NCBI GenBank assembly: GCA_015680685.1
Contig: MNCI01035238.1
Coordinates: 245,884-309,883, forward strand
DNA: 64,000 nt
Reading direction: 5' to 3'
Origin: Gnetum montanum
Taxonomy: Eukaryota; Streptophyta; Gnetopsida; Gnetales; Gnetaceae
Positions within the stretch are counted from its first letter, which is position 1. The number at the start of each line of letters is the position of its first letter. The notes under the pieces were generated by a model, which did no database searches, was not told the DNA's origin, and worked only from the letters and a program-made list of their open reading frames with translations. A program made the translations under genes and the position numbers. Positions 35,490 to 47,607 of this stretch are shown here, one piece after another.

Positions 35490-35660
35490 TATGTATGGGG
35501 ATTATGTTGTGTTTTTTTATGTGTTTTGTTGTGTTGTGCTTTGTGTTTTAGATTTGAACACCATTTATGTGTTTTGTTGTGTTGTGCTTTGCATTTCAGA
35601 TTTGAACACCATTTATGTGTTTTGTTGTTTTGTGCTCTACATTTCAGTTTTAAACACTAG
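35490..35660 (+). repeat. Tandem repeat of about 54 bp, three copies
   Basis: The unit 'tatgtgttttgttgtgttgt' + 'gctttgcatttcagatttgaacaccatt' repeats from about 35517 to 35650, between the two exon-2 copies. Shorter forms occur at 36570-36660 and once at 63275-63310. Confidence 0.85.
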
Positions 35661-35866
35661 GTTAGTTTAGGCCTATTTCTTTCCATTGGAAACCTGCTGC
35701 TAAGACTATGTGAGAGATTAGTTATTTGTTTTTTGAAAACCTACTACTAAGATTGTATGAGAGATTATTTATTTGTCATATGATTATTCTATTTACTGAT
35801 GAAGATTTTTCACTACTTATTTTGTTATTTGCATTACTGGGTATTGTATTTGTATCTATGTGCATG

Positions 35867-36509
35867 GTAAGAAATGGGAAAAGAAAAAAAGCATTTGTGT
35901 TATGTTGTATATTCTTTCATGTGATATGTTTATTATGTTACAATTTTTAATTACAACTCATGGGAGGATTCGGCGGTGAGAGTATGATACTAAGAATACC
36001 AGAGCTGTAGTGCAAGTGGATACCTTGCATTGTATGGCAAGGGCCACACTACATTTATCTTATATAGGAGTAGCTCATTTTACTTCATTAGCTGTAAAGC
36101 CTCACAATGTGCTATTGGTTAGAAGCTTTGGATCATTATTCTTGTGCAGTGCAATTTGCATGTGCCATCACCATTGCCAATGTCTACTCCTGATCCTACT
36201 GTTACATCACCTCCACCTTCTTTTCATTCTCCTTCTTCTTCTTTTTCTTCTTCTTCTCCTCCTTCTTCTCCTTCTCCTTTACCACTACCATTACCATTTC
36301 CGACATCTGCTTCTTCTCCTGCTATTACATCACCTCCACCTTATTCTCCATCTCCTTCTCCTTCTTTTTCTTCTTCTCCTCTGCCACCTCTATGCTCCTC
36401 CTACTCTTCATCTTGCTTTGCCTTCATTGTAGCACCATCGTCAATAATGTTAGTTTTCACTATCTTCATGATGCTTGTTCTAGCCTTAACCTCAATGATT
36501 GTAATGTGA
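35867..36509 (+). pseudogene. ENODL/phytocyanin exon 2, pseudogene copy A2, with GPI-type C-terminus
   Basis: The donor GTAAGA at 35867 is kept but the acceptor TAG of A1 reads CAA here, so splicing is lost. From about 35946 the frame reads FNYNSWEDSAVRV, a stop, EYQSC, YGKGHTTFIL, FYFIS and IG-stop-KLWIII. It then runs open through a long Pro/Ser-rich tail (36144-36430) to a hydrophobic end (SIMLVFTIFMMLVLALTS) and the stop at 36507-36509. The hydrophobic C-terminus after a Pro/Ser tail is the GPI-anchor signal layout of ENODL proteins. Confidence 0.88.
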
Positions 36510-36964
36510 TGTTTCTTTCTTGATTCAAGTAGCATCATCCATGCCTATGTATGGGGATTATGTTGGGTTTTGTTTATGTGTTTTGCTGTGTTGTGCTTTG
36601 CATTTCAGATTTGAGTGTTTTGCTATGTTGTGCTTTGCCTTTTAGATTTAAATGCTAGGTGAGTTTAAGCCTCTCTCTCTCTGTTGGAAACCTGTGATAA
36701 ATTAGTTATTTGTTTGTTAGAAACCTACTACTAAGATTGTGTGAGAGATTAGTTATTTGTTATGTGATTATGCTATTTGTTGATGACTACTTTTCACTCC
36801 TTATTTTGTGTTTGGAAATGTAAAAGGTTTACTTTCTTGGTTTATGTTTATTACTTTACTATGATTGATATTCCTTTCAGAGTTTTAGGCAAGGGTTGCT
36901 AGTATCTTCTTGGCCTAGGAGGAACAAGGGATTATTGAACTATTTCCCCTTCAAAGCTTCATAG
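36510..36964. other. Spacer after ENODL A2
   Basis: Starts with a third version of the inter-copy spacer (compare 35467-35760: 'catgcctatgtatgggg', 'gagattagttatttgtt'), then unique sequence from about 36790. No exon-2 coding follows. The spacer suggests that a third tandem unit began here and was lost. Confidence 0.55.
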
Positions 36965-37011
36965 CATGTCTCTTGTTACCAATTTCTTTTGCATTATGCT
37001 CTAGTGGGATG

Positions 37012-37330
37012 TTAATCTTGATAGTTATGATCTTGCATAATGTATTTAACATTGAGTCCCTGAATGCCCAACCTCATAAGAGTTTGATGCAACATTGCGG
37101 GAATTGATTGATCGGGTAGCAACACAATGTTGTCCTCCATGTCCCTCCACCACAACCGTTCATCCTGATGCAAGATGAAGGTGAAGTCTGGCACATACTC
37201 ATTAAGATGAGTATAAACCACTTTGCATTATTGGGGCACTGGCAGATTTGACTATTCATTTTTTTATTGATTGGATGTATGCTTTAACCTTGGTAGAGAA
37301 TCATTCCTCTAAGAAGAAGACATTTTAGAT
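37012..37330 (-). pseudogene. N-terminal Gag fragment
   Basis: The open frame 37012-37221 reads HLNEYVPDFTFILH, ERLWWRDMEDNIVL and KYIMQDHN, homologous to the N-terminal extension at 20300-20620. Upstream an MSSS start with SLPRLKHTSNQ is readable with stops. It is truncated after about 100 residues by the loss of the rest of the element. Confidence 0.75.
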
Positions 37331-37456
37331 TGAGAGGAAATACTAGTGTGATTTTATAATAATAATTATTATTTTGAATGATTGTGACTTTAAGGTTCAT
37401 TACAATGATTTTAATAATTTTCACTAAGTCCTAGATAGCACATGTAGCTAACTAAA

Positions 37457-37475
37457 GTCCGCAGGAATAGTGCCA
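37457..37475 (-). other. Primer binding site, tRNA-Asp type (degraded)
   Basis: Minus strand TGGCACTATTCCTGCGGA next to the LTR end. It differs from the tRNA-Asp type site at six positions, four of them C-to-T or G-to-A. Confidence 0.7.
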
Positions 37476-37476
37476 A

Positions 37477-38344
37477 TGATGAGCAACGAGTATACCCTAC
37501 ACCCAACCATATGAATCACTTGTGTTCACTCCACAATTTGGTTGAATTTGGTAGAATTTAGCTCTCTAAGTACACCATATTTTAGGAGGTGAATCTAACC
37601 ATTGCAATCATTGTCTTCTCAGTTTCACTTATGAATTATAAGTGTATGGTTAAGTGTAATTGTGGCATCTAATTTTTATCATTTTGTCTTCTATGGTTTA
37701 ATTGCCTAAGTGTTGGAAATAAAGTAAATTTAATGTGTAATTAATTTAATTAATCTAGTAACTAGCTAACACTTAACTAATCCTAACATAGGCATCCATT
37801 CCTACTATCCGTACACATCCTGAACATGTTATAGCACCACTAGGTTACCAAGCATCAAGCACTACTTGGGTTACCAAGCATCAAGCACTACTTGGGTTAC
37901 CAAGCATTAAACATATGTTTGAAGTGGTCATCCTTATGTTTGCTATTTTGCTGATACTAATTGCTAAGTTAAATGTCATTAACGTAGATTGCATGAATAT
38001 TAAATGAATAAAGAAAGCATTAATCTATTCTAACTACTGCAAGGTTTGATCACAAAAGCTTATGTTTATTACCGTTCACACTGTTGTGCTTAGGTACATT
38101 AGTGCTCAAATAAAGATCTATACACTTCTTTGACTCCTACTGCGGGTAGTTAGAAAATATTCTAACTTTGAAGAAAACAAACTAGATGAGCTTTGCTATA
38201 ACTAGGGAATGGAATAGATGAATTGTGCATTCAAGTGTTGTAGTTATGTGTTGACACACATCCCACAATATCAGATATCCAATAATGCATCATGGGCTTT
38301 GGTATTTGGGATTCGATCTTGGGGCCTGACAAAATGATTCATTA
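37477..38344 (-). repeat. LTR of the truncated Gypsy element
   Basis: 868 bases. On the minus strand the start is TAATGAATCATT (TG changed to TA) and the end is GTTGCTCATCA. It contains a 27-28 bp tandem repeat ('gggttaccaagcatcaagca') three times at about 37850-37912, not seen in the sister LTRs. Confidence 0.85.
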
Positions 38345-38689
38345 GTAGGTGATGCATATAATCATATTTGATGTGAGTGTTATAAATCTTTGTCAAAATC
38401 ATGTGTTAATGAAATAAAAATAATGACAATAAAGGTGAGCACTCTAATGAATTTTTAATTGAATTTTTACTTACATCTATTGAGATTATCCTAGATTTGT
38501 TAAATAGAGAAATTCTAAAATTCATTTTACAAAATATCTAAATTCGTAACTTAATGTTGCCTACAAGAATCAAACTTGTGATTTAGGGTTTCCATGTCAA
38601 GGCTATTTCATTAGGTTAACACTTCATTGGATTTATTTTTATTTGATGCAACACTCTTTTGGATTCATGAGACCACACTAGTTTCATAA

Positions 38690-38800
38690 TTCTTTTATTG
38701 GATAATGAGGTGTTAGTTTAGTGGTACAAGTATTGGCCTAATAACCCTAAGGCATAGGTTCAATCCTATTAGGTACACTGAGTTATAAACTTTTATAAAT
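38690..38800 (+). repeat. Possible tRNA-derived SINE or tRNA pseudogene
   Basis: Pol III-like box A (TAGTTTAGTGG, 38714-38724) and box B (GGTTCAATCC, 38757-38766) lie 32 bases apart. The B box sits in a 5-bp stem (ATAGG/CCTAT). No acceptor stem closes, so it is not an intact tRNA. The following sequence ('gagttataaacttttataaa') could be a SINE body. No second copy is visible in the window. Confidence 0.45.
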
Positions 38801-38860
38801 TTTTGGGTGTACTTATGTTTCAATTATTTTGAGTTCTAATATCCCATAATTTCATTTATT

Positions 38861-39558
38861 AACTAGGGTTAAATTTTATTTATAAATTAGTATTACTCAT
38901 TGAAATTGAACATATAGCTTGGATTTTCATATTAGAAATTTTAGCACATTGTTAAATGATAGAGGCTCATAATTAGTTATCATGCTAAATGAAAGCAATC
39001 ATTCAAATTGGAAATGTTAACTTGTTTAACTTGGTTTGGCTACTCTAGCCAAAATGGAGTATTTATTTATTCTAATTGCATGTATGGTATAAAGTGGTGT
39101 AAATATACGGTCTCTCGACCTTTTAAAAATGATGATAAAATCTACAAGTTAAGATGGGCCATAGTCAAAGTCCACACTATTTATTTTCTATTAACAAAAG
39201 TGTTGACTAAGTTAGATTCACAAAAATTCCACTATTGATGGCTAAATCGATGATCATTAATTAGTTGAGAAAACGACCAATAAAGTGTGTAGAATTAATG
39301 CATGGTTTCATTCAAGGAATTTAGAGCACCACATGACTTCAAAAAGTAAAAGCAAAAACCAAATTACCAAAAAGGTTACTAAGATATTAGATATTTACAA
39401 TGGTTGTCGTCATGGCATGAGAAGGGAGGAGTGAGGTGTGAAGATATTTAATTAACCACATTCCCATTTTCAACCCACTTGAGTTCATCGAGATAGTCCT
39501 CTAAAATTAAAAGAATGTGGTTATTCATCTTCTGTAATTAATATATGGGATCATGAGG
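38861..39558. repeat. Diverged copy of the ENODL upstream flank, joins copy A to copy B
   Basis: It resembles 33240-34140 in order ('tttataaattagtrtt', 'cattgaaattgaac', 'ttcatatta', 'catttaatt', 'cccac') with deletions. Directly after it copy B starts. It is the natural place for the junction of the large duplication. Confidence 0.55.
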
Positions 39559-42500
39559 AATAGTAACTACATTTTCTTGAGAGAACATGTATAATTTAAT
39601 TAGTTATGAGAAAAATGTGGAAAAAGAGTGAGGCCATTTAATTAGCCATATCTCCAATTCCACACTACATTAATGCTTTTTAAAAATAAACATCACCTGC
39701 ACCCCTACCTTGCCATATACCCTTATGCTATTTATTTATATTTATATTATTTGTAATTTGTATTGTGTATATGGAAGAAATTCAAAGAAAATGGAGTATC
39801 ACAGCTAATAATATTGCTAAATTATTTGAGATACAGCTAAGAACACTTGGCAACTTTGTAAATAATATTGTTGATGTGTAAATTTTGGACACACCAACAC
39901 CTAGGAAAATAAAACTTGTTTAAGGAGACTATCACCTAGGGTGCCTCTCATATGGGTACGGAAACCCAAGAATAGTCTTAGATGGAGAGGGCTATGCAAC
40001 ATTAAAAAATTAAATGGAGATCCTACCCCCTCATCATTACACATGATTATCATTTACCGTTGTTTGTAATTGCTTCACACTGCCACTATTGCTATCGGTG
40101 GTGTCCACTATTGAGTAGAAAACCCTACTACAGTAGGGAAAAAAACCCTGTTGCACATGGATGAAAACCCTATTGAGTAGGGAAACATTGCTACATGCTG
40201 CTATTTATGCCCCATGTCATCGATCACTCATTGCTCACCACCATGCATCACTGCTGTTGGCCACCCATTGCTATGATGTGCACCACTCGCTGCAAGAAAA
40301 AAAAGGAGAAAATGTTGTGTAGGGGCATGCTGCCTTCGATGTCAATTATACCTACCAAAAGAGAGAGGCCCAAAAACCCACCAGGGTTGCTTGTTGTTTG
40401 CATCTTTGACACATAGCCATAGCCACCATCATTTATGCCTACCATGCACTACTTGGAATGTCTACCACGCACTGCATAGAGCTACCACTGTTCGAGCCTA
40501 TTGCACACCTATTTGCAACACCTACCATGCATTTTCCAAAGCTACTGCCATTCAAGCTTGCTGCATGCTACCTGTAATGCTTTCCACACACTACTTGTAG
40601 CTACTGCCATTTGTGCTGATGTTGATGTGTTGGCCACCTACTGCATGCTAACCACCGCTGACCATGCCCACTACTATTGCAAGTGTTGACATGAGCCACC
40701 TACTGCTGTTGACTACACTTGTTGTTGTCACCATGCACTATGTGCCACCTACAACATATGTTGCCATGCAATGTGTGCCACTAATAATAACTGCCATGTG
40801 CATGCTGATCCGTAAGAGAGAAAGAGAGATTACCCTCTGTTGCACATTGTCAGTTGCTCATTGTGTGGAGGAGGGAGGCATGGAGAGGGATCTTGAGAGA
40901 GACCTCAAGGTATCCCTGTTCATGTCTACTAGTGGGAGAGGGGAGGCTGATATCCCTTCTTATTACTGCCTACTACCTGAGAGACCCCATATTCCTCTTT
41001 AGCTCCCCACTACACACTGGTTTTATAGTAGCTCTCAACGATAGCATTGAATGTTCACATTGACCACCTGCTCCACCACATCACCACATTCTACCACTGA
41101 TGTTGTTGGTTATGTTCTTCATGTTTGCATGTACCCATGTCCATGATGTCAGTTACCTGCTTGCTTGCCCACATCGCCCACCTCTATAGTCGTAACTTAA
41201 CTACTATCACGTCTCCGTTGCCACTTGCTATCAATCACTGTAATTACCATCTCCATAAATCAAGGCATTCATTGCCCCTAATAAAAAAAATTTCATCATC
41301 AAACTACCCAAACATAGTTTTGAATTTCGCTTCCATAACCTTTAGTTGATATGCTAATCATGTTGTTGTTGAAGGCCCAAGCTTTGTAGTGCATTCGTGC
41401 ATGCGTTAGTCTTTCTTTATGCCTTGTATGAGAAGAGACCATGCCCAATGATTAGTTGCCTATAATAATGAGCTTATTAGGCTTGATATATCTACTATCC
41501 TGTAGTATGATTACATTGATTGGAATTTCACACATACACGTGGTTGAATGTCTGCTACATTTTCTAAATCCTCATTAGTTGCATAGATTGGTGTTAATTA
41601 TGATTTATAAATATTCAGGAATCATGATTGAGTTGTCCAAGGATCTTTGAATATAGTCAACCATTTGCAACCATATTTATTCATACCTGATATCCTTTTT
41701 AATTTGGGGAAAATTTAGTCTACCCATAAGATGTATTGATTCTTCATATTAGTTTGGATGGAGCTCTTTCTACAATTCCAAAGGGGTTTAAATTTTAAAA
41801 CTTTTAACTTGTTTTCCTTCTTTTACCATGTCATAGCATGTATTTTGGTAAGTTTTATGGATTCTTTGGTGAAGGGCCATTATTTGGAGTAAAGGTAAGG
41901 TGCTATCTTAAGGCTTCAGTTGCATAGTCACTTGAAATGAGTTTAGGTTTTCAAAAATCTAGCAACCTTCCTTGATCTTGCTCATTGGGATGCGTATGCA
42001 GCTTCTAAGTGATTATCCTTTATCAAGTATTCATCATTTGTGTGAATGCTGATGGACAAAAATAATTTAGAGGTTGCGTAATAACTCTCATTGAAAGCAT
42101 TCCTATGTATCATGAAACCATGCCCTGGTGATTAGACTAATAAGTCATGGCCCTGTGCCTAGCATGGGTGATGTTGGCATCAAAAAATATATTTAAAACT
42201 TATGCTTTATATGTTTTATCTATCTAATAGACCCTCTTGGATCTTCATGGACAAAATACAATTCAGTTTCAATTTCATTTATATGTATGTAGATGATGAA
42301 GAATAGGAAAGAACAAGAGCTTTGTGTTTTGTATTATTTTTGTTTGTGTTTGTGTTATATTTATGTTGTGCTAGGTTAGGCTAACCTCTACTACGCTCTA
42401 CTTGCTATCTACCTAACTGATCTTATTTGGTGGATTTGTCAATGTGTATTGAATTTGCCACAGTTCTAACTTTTGGTGATTTAAATGATGAAAGAGTTAA

Positions 42501-44009
42501 AGTCTCTAGTTACATATGCATTTTATTTTATATGGCTTCTCTTTCTAATGGGCACACATTTTTATCCTTTTGATTCCCTCGATAGAAGTACATGCTTTTG
42601 CATTCTCCCATTCATTTTGTGTTAGCTCAAATATATTCATTAAATTTCAAGTATAGGGTAATAAAATATCTTAGAAAAGATAAATGATACTAATTTTTGA
42701 GCAAGTAATTAGGTTAAAAAAATACCACACATATGCATTCGTGAGTCTATGGGTTTAGGCTAGAATTGGATGGTATGACTTTTACAAGCTCTATTAAAAG
42801 TGTATCAAGGTGGTGATTTGGCCTTTTGTTTAAGATATTTGTGGAATACAATATCTTCATATAACAAATCATCATGCTTATTACAAGGTTTCTTCAAAAA
42901 GAATACAAATTGATAACTTAAAATGGAATCCATGATAGATGAATCCATGATAAATGAAGTACAAATACAAAGAAATATTGTTAAGATTTTGTTAAAATAT
43001 TACAAATATTCTAAAGTTTACTACAAACGCATCATTAAAATAATTTTATTTATGAGGTTATGAGTTCAATTTTTAATTGTGCATACAATTGGCAATTCAA
43101 TTAGTAGACTCATTCTATGTTAAAATAATTTTCAAATTTTACAAACCATAAACCTTCCTAGTCTTATATTGTGAATATTTAGAGTATTCTTGATTGGTCA
43201 TATTCTAAAAATTGAAATTTTATTGGCTTGAAAGTTGTTATTGATAGAGAGTCATCACTCTAGGTTATCTTTACTATCTTAACTAATATCATACACAAAA
43301 ATACATTAAAAATTTCAAATTGATAGAAGTTGTGAAATATCGATTACAAAATAGAACAAACATTATTTTTTTTCAATGTAAATATAACTAGCATAAATTA
43401 ACTAGGCCAAACTAATTCAAATTTTAAATCTATAAGGTAAAAATATAATCTTTGATTGAATATTTTCATTTGATTCCATGATTTTTCTTGAGCCATTTCT
43501 CAAATAATTGAATACTTACACCTCTACTATCTCAAACTCCATAAGCATAGGAGACTTGAACTTGGAAAGGTAATTTTGAGCTCCTAGAGTCTTGTGCACT
43601 TGAAGAGTCATGATGGTATAAAAAATTCATAAATTATGACAATAATCTATCATATCCAATAGTGACAAATCCTCATCATGATGAGAGCTATCTTCAATTA
43701 TACTTTAATTGAGGAATCATGAAATATTAATTATCATTTGTAGCTTCTTTCTTCAACTATTTTCTGGTTGCTATAGTCTATTTAGTGTTTTTTTTTTAAT
43801 ATTTAATGAGCTCAACTCTTTTGCTAAATCTTCATTCTTTCTCTTCCTCTAAGCCATCCTTTGTAGATTCATTTTGGCTTTCTGTTTGTTAATCATCATG
43901 GATTGAGTCACCATAATCATTTTCTTCTTAATTATAGCATCATCAAAGCTAACCACTTGCAAATCATCATCGTATATAACCTTGGTAGTCGTTAAGAAAA
44001 GCATGGTTA
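39559..44009. repeat. Duplicated block B1 (paralogue of 725-5144)
   Basis: Colinear with copy A. It contains the degenerate tandem repeat at 40430-40800 and short B-specific differences: a 'gatggagctctttctacaat' insertion near 41757, and a duplicated 'gatagatgaatccat' near 42940. No gene recognised. The frame at 40664-41002 (112 codons, starting MPTTIASVDMSHLLLL) lies in the low-complexity repeat and has no counterpart frame in A. Confidence 0.85.
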
Positions 44010-46703
44010 AAAAACAACATTAAAGCTTATGAGAAGCTTCCATAGAATGTGAGAATTTACCAATAGTTATGATTAGGGTCTTGAATCTAAATCATGGACT
44101 TCTTCCATCTAACACTTTAATCATAATCCTTTGAAAGTTTAGCACTGCCAATCTCACCTAACTATAATTTATTCCACATTAGTTTTCAAAGAATAAAGAT
44201 TTTAATGTAGGCCATGAACTTTAGTTTCAATGGTCAAAATAATGCTCACCAATGAAATAAATCATAATCAAATTGCTATATAGTTTTGCAATATTTTCCA
44301 CATATTCTTGAGAGAAAAATTAACTTGTAAACCACTTGTCCTTTGAGAATGGCTCCAAATTCAAGTGTTTCTTTGTTTTTGCTTGAACCCCTCAAGTTCT
44401 TCTTCTCTTCTACATCATCCCTCAAACTTGCAACTTGTGAGGTGCTCATACTATCCATTTCAATAAATTCCTTCCATAAATTACTTGCTTTAAATCATTT
44501 TGCACTTGCACTATAAATCCTAATCACTCTTTAAATTATAATAGTGAAATATTAAAATGTATGATTTTGGCCTAAATAATGTATATTTATTATTCTTGGT
44601 ATCACAATTGTAGGTTTTAATATTCATGAGTTCATATTAATTCATATAGTCTTATTTTTAGCACAACACATGAAATGTTTTCCTTTTAGTATTATTTATT
44701 TTCCAACTTTGTGAGATGAATACCATAAGGATATTTTTTCATTAATCTTTTTGAATTGAGAAGATTTGAGCATAACTACCCATGTTGTAAATAAATTTTA
44801 GCAAAAGGATCTTCATGAATGAAATGACCCATTGTAACTACCTCATTTAGACTTAAAGTAGTTCATATTGAGTAGTCCATTTTGATATCACAACAATCTT
44901 CCATCAATTCATCTGTATGACAACATCAATCCATAGTTCTTTCAATTTCATCATATTATTCCAAGAAATAAGATAACTGTAACAGAATAGAAGTGTATAG
45001 TAAAAGCATTATGAAGTGAAAGGGACAAAAGGATGTATCGAAGACCAAAAGATGAATATTATCACATTTAAAATTCATGAGTGAAAAAGTGAACATGATA
45101 TGCCAAGTATAAATTCACCAAAAAACAAAAGAAAGAACTAAACTCATGAATTTACAAACATAAATGCAATGAGTTAAGGATATAGTGATTAAAGATAGTG
45201 TTAGAATATACTATCTTAAGTTAAAGTACAATCATTAACTTTATAACTTAAGCCATCAACATTTACAAAATGTTTTAATACTGTTACCAAAGAGATGCAA
45301 CCACTTACAAATTATAAAGAAACCCAAGTTCACAATTCATAAATATGCATAAGATAAGTTATAATAATGTGAACAAATAAGAAGTAAGACAATATTAGAA
45401 TAATAATTGAAGACAAGTAATAGTAGGCTAAAAGGATATGATGGTGGTGGTTCATAGGACCACAAATTAAAGTGGTCCCAAGTACTAAAAAATGGTTTTT
45501 GAGGAAAGACATAGCATAAAGTGAAGAGAAGTTAAAGTTTAAGATATGCTCAACACCAAAAGGAAGATTCATATATCATGGACAAGATGAAGAATTTGAA
45601 CACTGTGAGCTTTATGAAGGTATCATGAAAGGAGTAGTTACAAAGTCTACATGAGAAAGGAGAGACTACTATTGAGGTATAGTCTATTAGATGTTGTTGA
45701 TGATTGAATCAACTTAGTAGTGGATAATTGAAGGAGTTTGAAGTAACCTAGCCTACATAAGACCAAGAATATTAGTTATTAACCATCATCGAAATTGTGC
45801 CATGAGAGCTCGATGCCAAGAGATGCTACAATAACATAAATGTTGTAGCATTGCTAGAGCAAAATCATTGAAACATAAGAAATTCTTAAGAACTTAACGT
45901 AGCCTAATCCTAAGTAATAGCAAGCTCAAAGATGATGTTACAATTTACTAGAACTAGAAATTGCACTTATTTAATACTATCTATAATAGCTTATGATAAG
46001 TACTAATCTACAAGCTAGATTCATATTACTATATTTAGACGAACAAGATTCATAAGTAGTTAGTAAGACTTACAATACTCATAATTGTAGAAAAGATTAT
46101 GAAACAGAATTATCTTAAAGTTCAGAATTGCATTCATACTTCTAACTAATTTAGACCTTGATATATTAGAGTTGCTATGTGTAAGCATAAAAACTAAACT
46201 CTAATATTCAAGAAGGAAAGTTAATATCCATAAAACTAAAATTATGTTTTTTGGCACATATAATAAGATAAATGATTTGATATATCACTGTGGATAAACA
46301 AAAAATTTTGTGCATTACTAATAATGATAAAGGGTGAAACTATAGGCTAAAAGTTCAAAGTGATAACATGATCCCTCTACCAACCCACAACAAATTTGAA
46401 GAATAAGTGTGTGTGAAAAACTATGTCTATACAATATCCACTAAACCAAAATAAACCTAGTGGTTAGAAAATGAGAATACCAAACCATTCAAAAGATGCA
46501 TGGAAACACCTAACCTACTTATTAGTTCTAGTTCTAAGATAATAAGGCAAACAAAGGACTTTAAATAGAACATCTTACACTCTGACTATACACAAGAAGA
46601 AATTATTAAACATGGAGACCCAAGAACCAAAATAGAAAATCAAAAAGGAAACATGTCTAGACCATCTAGAAAGATAGTACCTTTTAGTCTAGTTGAATAT
46701 ATG
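44010..46703. repeat. Duplicated block B2, left of the B-specific insertion
   Basis: Colinear with 6174-8868. The empty site of the solo LTR is at about 44003-44007. The last five bases (atatg, 46699-46703) are the left target duplication of the element at 46704. No gene recognised apart from the small ORF at 44276-44458. Confidence 0.85.
44276..44458 (-). other. Small ORF of unknown function (60 codons)
   Basis: Reads MDSMSTSQVASLRDDVEEKK and continues to 60 residues, with an uncharged, hydrophobic second half. The first 34 residues are conserved in copy A (6517-6621), where the frame then ends. No family recognised. It could be a minus-strand exon remnant. Confidence 0.25.
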
Positions 46704-47483
46704 TGATGAATTGTATTTTGCTAGGCCTCGATATCAGGTATGCAATATTGGGTATGCGATATTGCAACCTGGGTACAATATCGTATATGTGATATCATGA
46801 TTCCTGTGTTAGCCTATAAATATAGCACTTAGGCACACAGTTGAGGGGAGAATTTTGGGGGAGTTAGAGGTTGTCTTTTGTTAGTTTAGTTTTTAGTTTC
46901 TTTCTTTCAACCTAGTTATTCCCAGTGCATGCCCGTAGTTTGATGTACTTGGACATGTGCATGAGTAGTAATAAAGATTGAGATTACTTTCATCATTGCA
47001 GCATTCACTTAGATTAATTTTTATTGTTTTAATTATTTACTACCTTCTTTAGTTAACATTTCAATTTATTGTTATTTACTTTTCCTATCATTAAGAAGAA
47101 TGTGTACACCTTAATCATGAGTGTTTAAGTGCAAATATTTGGCATGCCCAGTAGTAATCCCACAAAGTCCAAGATGCGTATGAATGATTAAGGATGGATA
47201 CCATCGCCATAGGCTAATTTAGGCTTTTCTTCCATCATTAGTTTAATCAATTTATCTTTTCTATTATCAGGAGTAACATAGAATTAGGACAACATCATAT
47301 GCCTCACTTTGGACTAAACCATACATGACAAAGCTACTATTAGTTTAGGTAGAAATATAGTGAACTATCATCAATATATAACTATCTAGGTGCCACAACT
47401 AGTCCATCCACAGAGTTCAACTGAATTGTGCATACATGCTCATATTCATATGGTTGAGTGTAGGGGTACCTTACTGCTCATCA
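46704..47483 (+). repeat. 5' LTR of the gag/coiled-coil element
   Basis: From TGATGAATTGTA to CTGCTCATCA. GATATC-type motifs at 46727-46800, TATA box TATAAATATA at 46815-46824, then the R/U5 part. Confidence 0.92.
46815..46824 (+). promoter_or_regulatory. LTR TATA box
   Basis: TATAAATATA, about 110 bases inside the LTR and directly after the GATATC cluster. The 3' LTR has the same box at 51101-51110. Confidence 0.65.
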
Positions 47484-47484
47484 T

Positions 47485-47502
47485 TGGCACTATTGCTGGG
47501 GA
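47485..47502 (+). other. Primer binding site, tRNA-Asp type
   Basis: TGGCACTATTGCTGGGGA, one base after the LTR. It differs from TGGCGCCGTTGCCGGGGA at four positions, all transitions of the deamination type. Confidence 0.85.
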
Positions 47503-47607
47503 TGGTGCTAGTTATCTAGATTAGTTATATTACACAAGATCGCTGTAAAAGGGTATTAAAAATATATCTTTTGAGAAGTATTCAACACACACACAAATCG
47601 ACAACAA

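Larger units (their letters stand above)
36965..38344 (-). mobile_element. 5' end of a Gypsy element: LTR, primer site and start of gag
   Basis: Minus-strand element keeping its LTR (37477-38344), primer binding site and N-terminal gag but nothing further. The left boundary near 36965-37010 is where recognisable element sequence stops. It belongs to the TGATGA family. I cannot see a target duplication because one end is lost. Confidence 0.8.

Noticed and set aside
40664-41002. 112-codon plus-strand frame in copy B
   Set aside because: Lies in a degenerate CCA/TGC-rich repeat and is not open in copy A.
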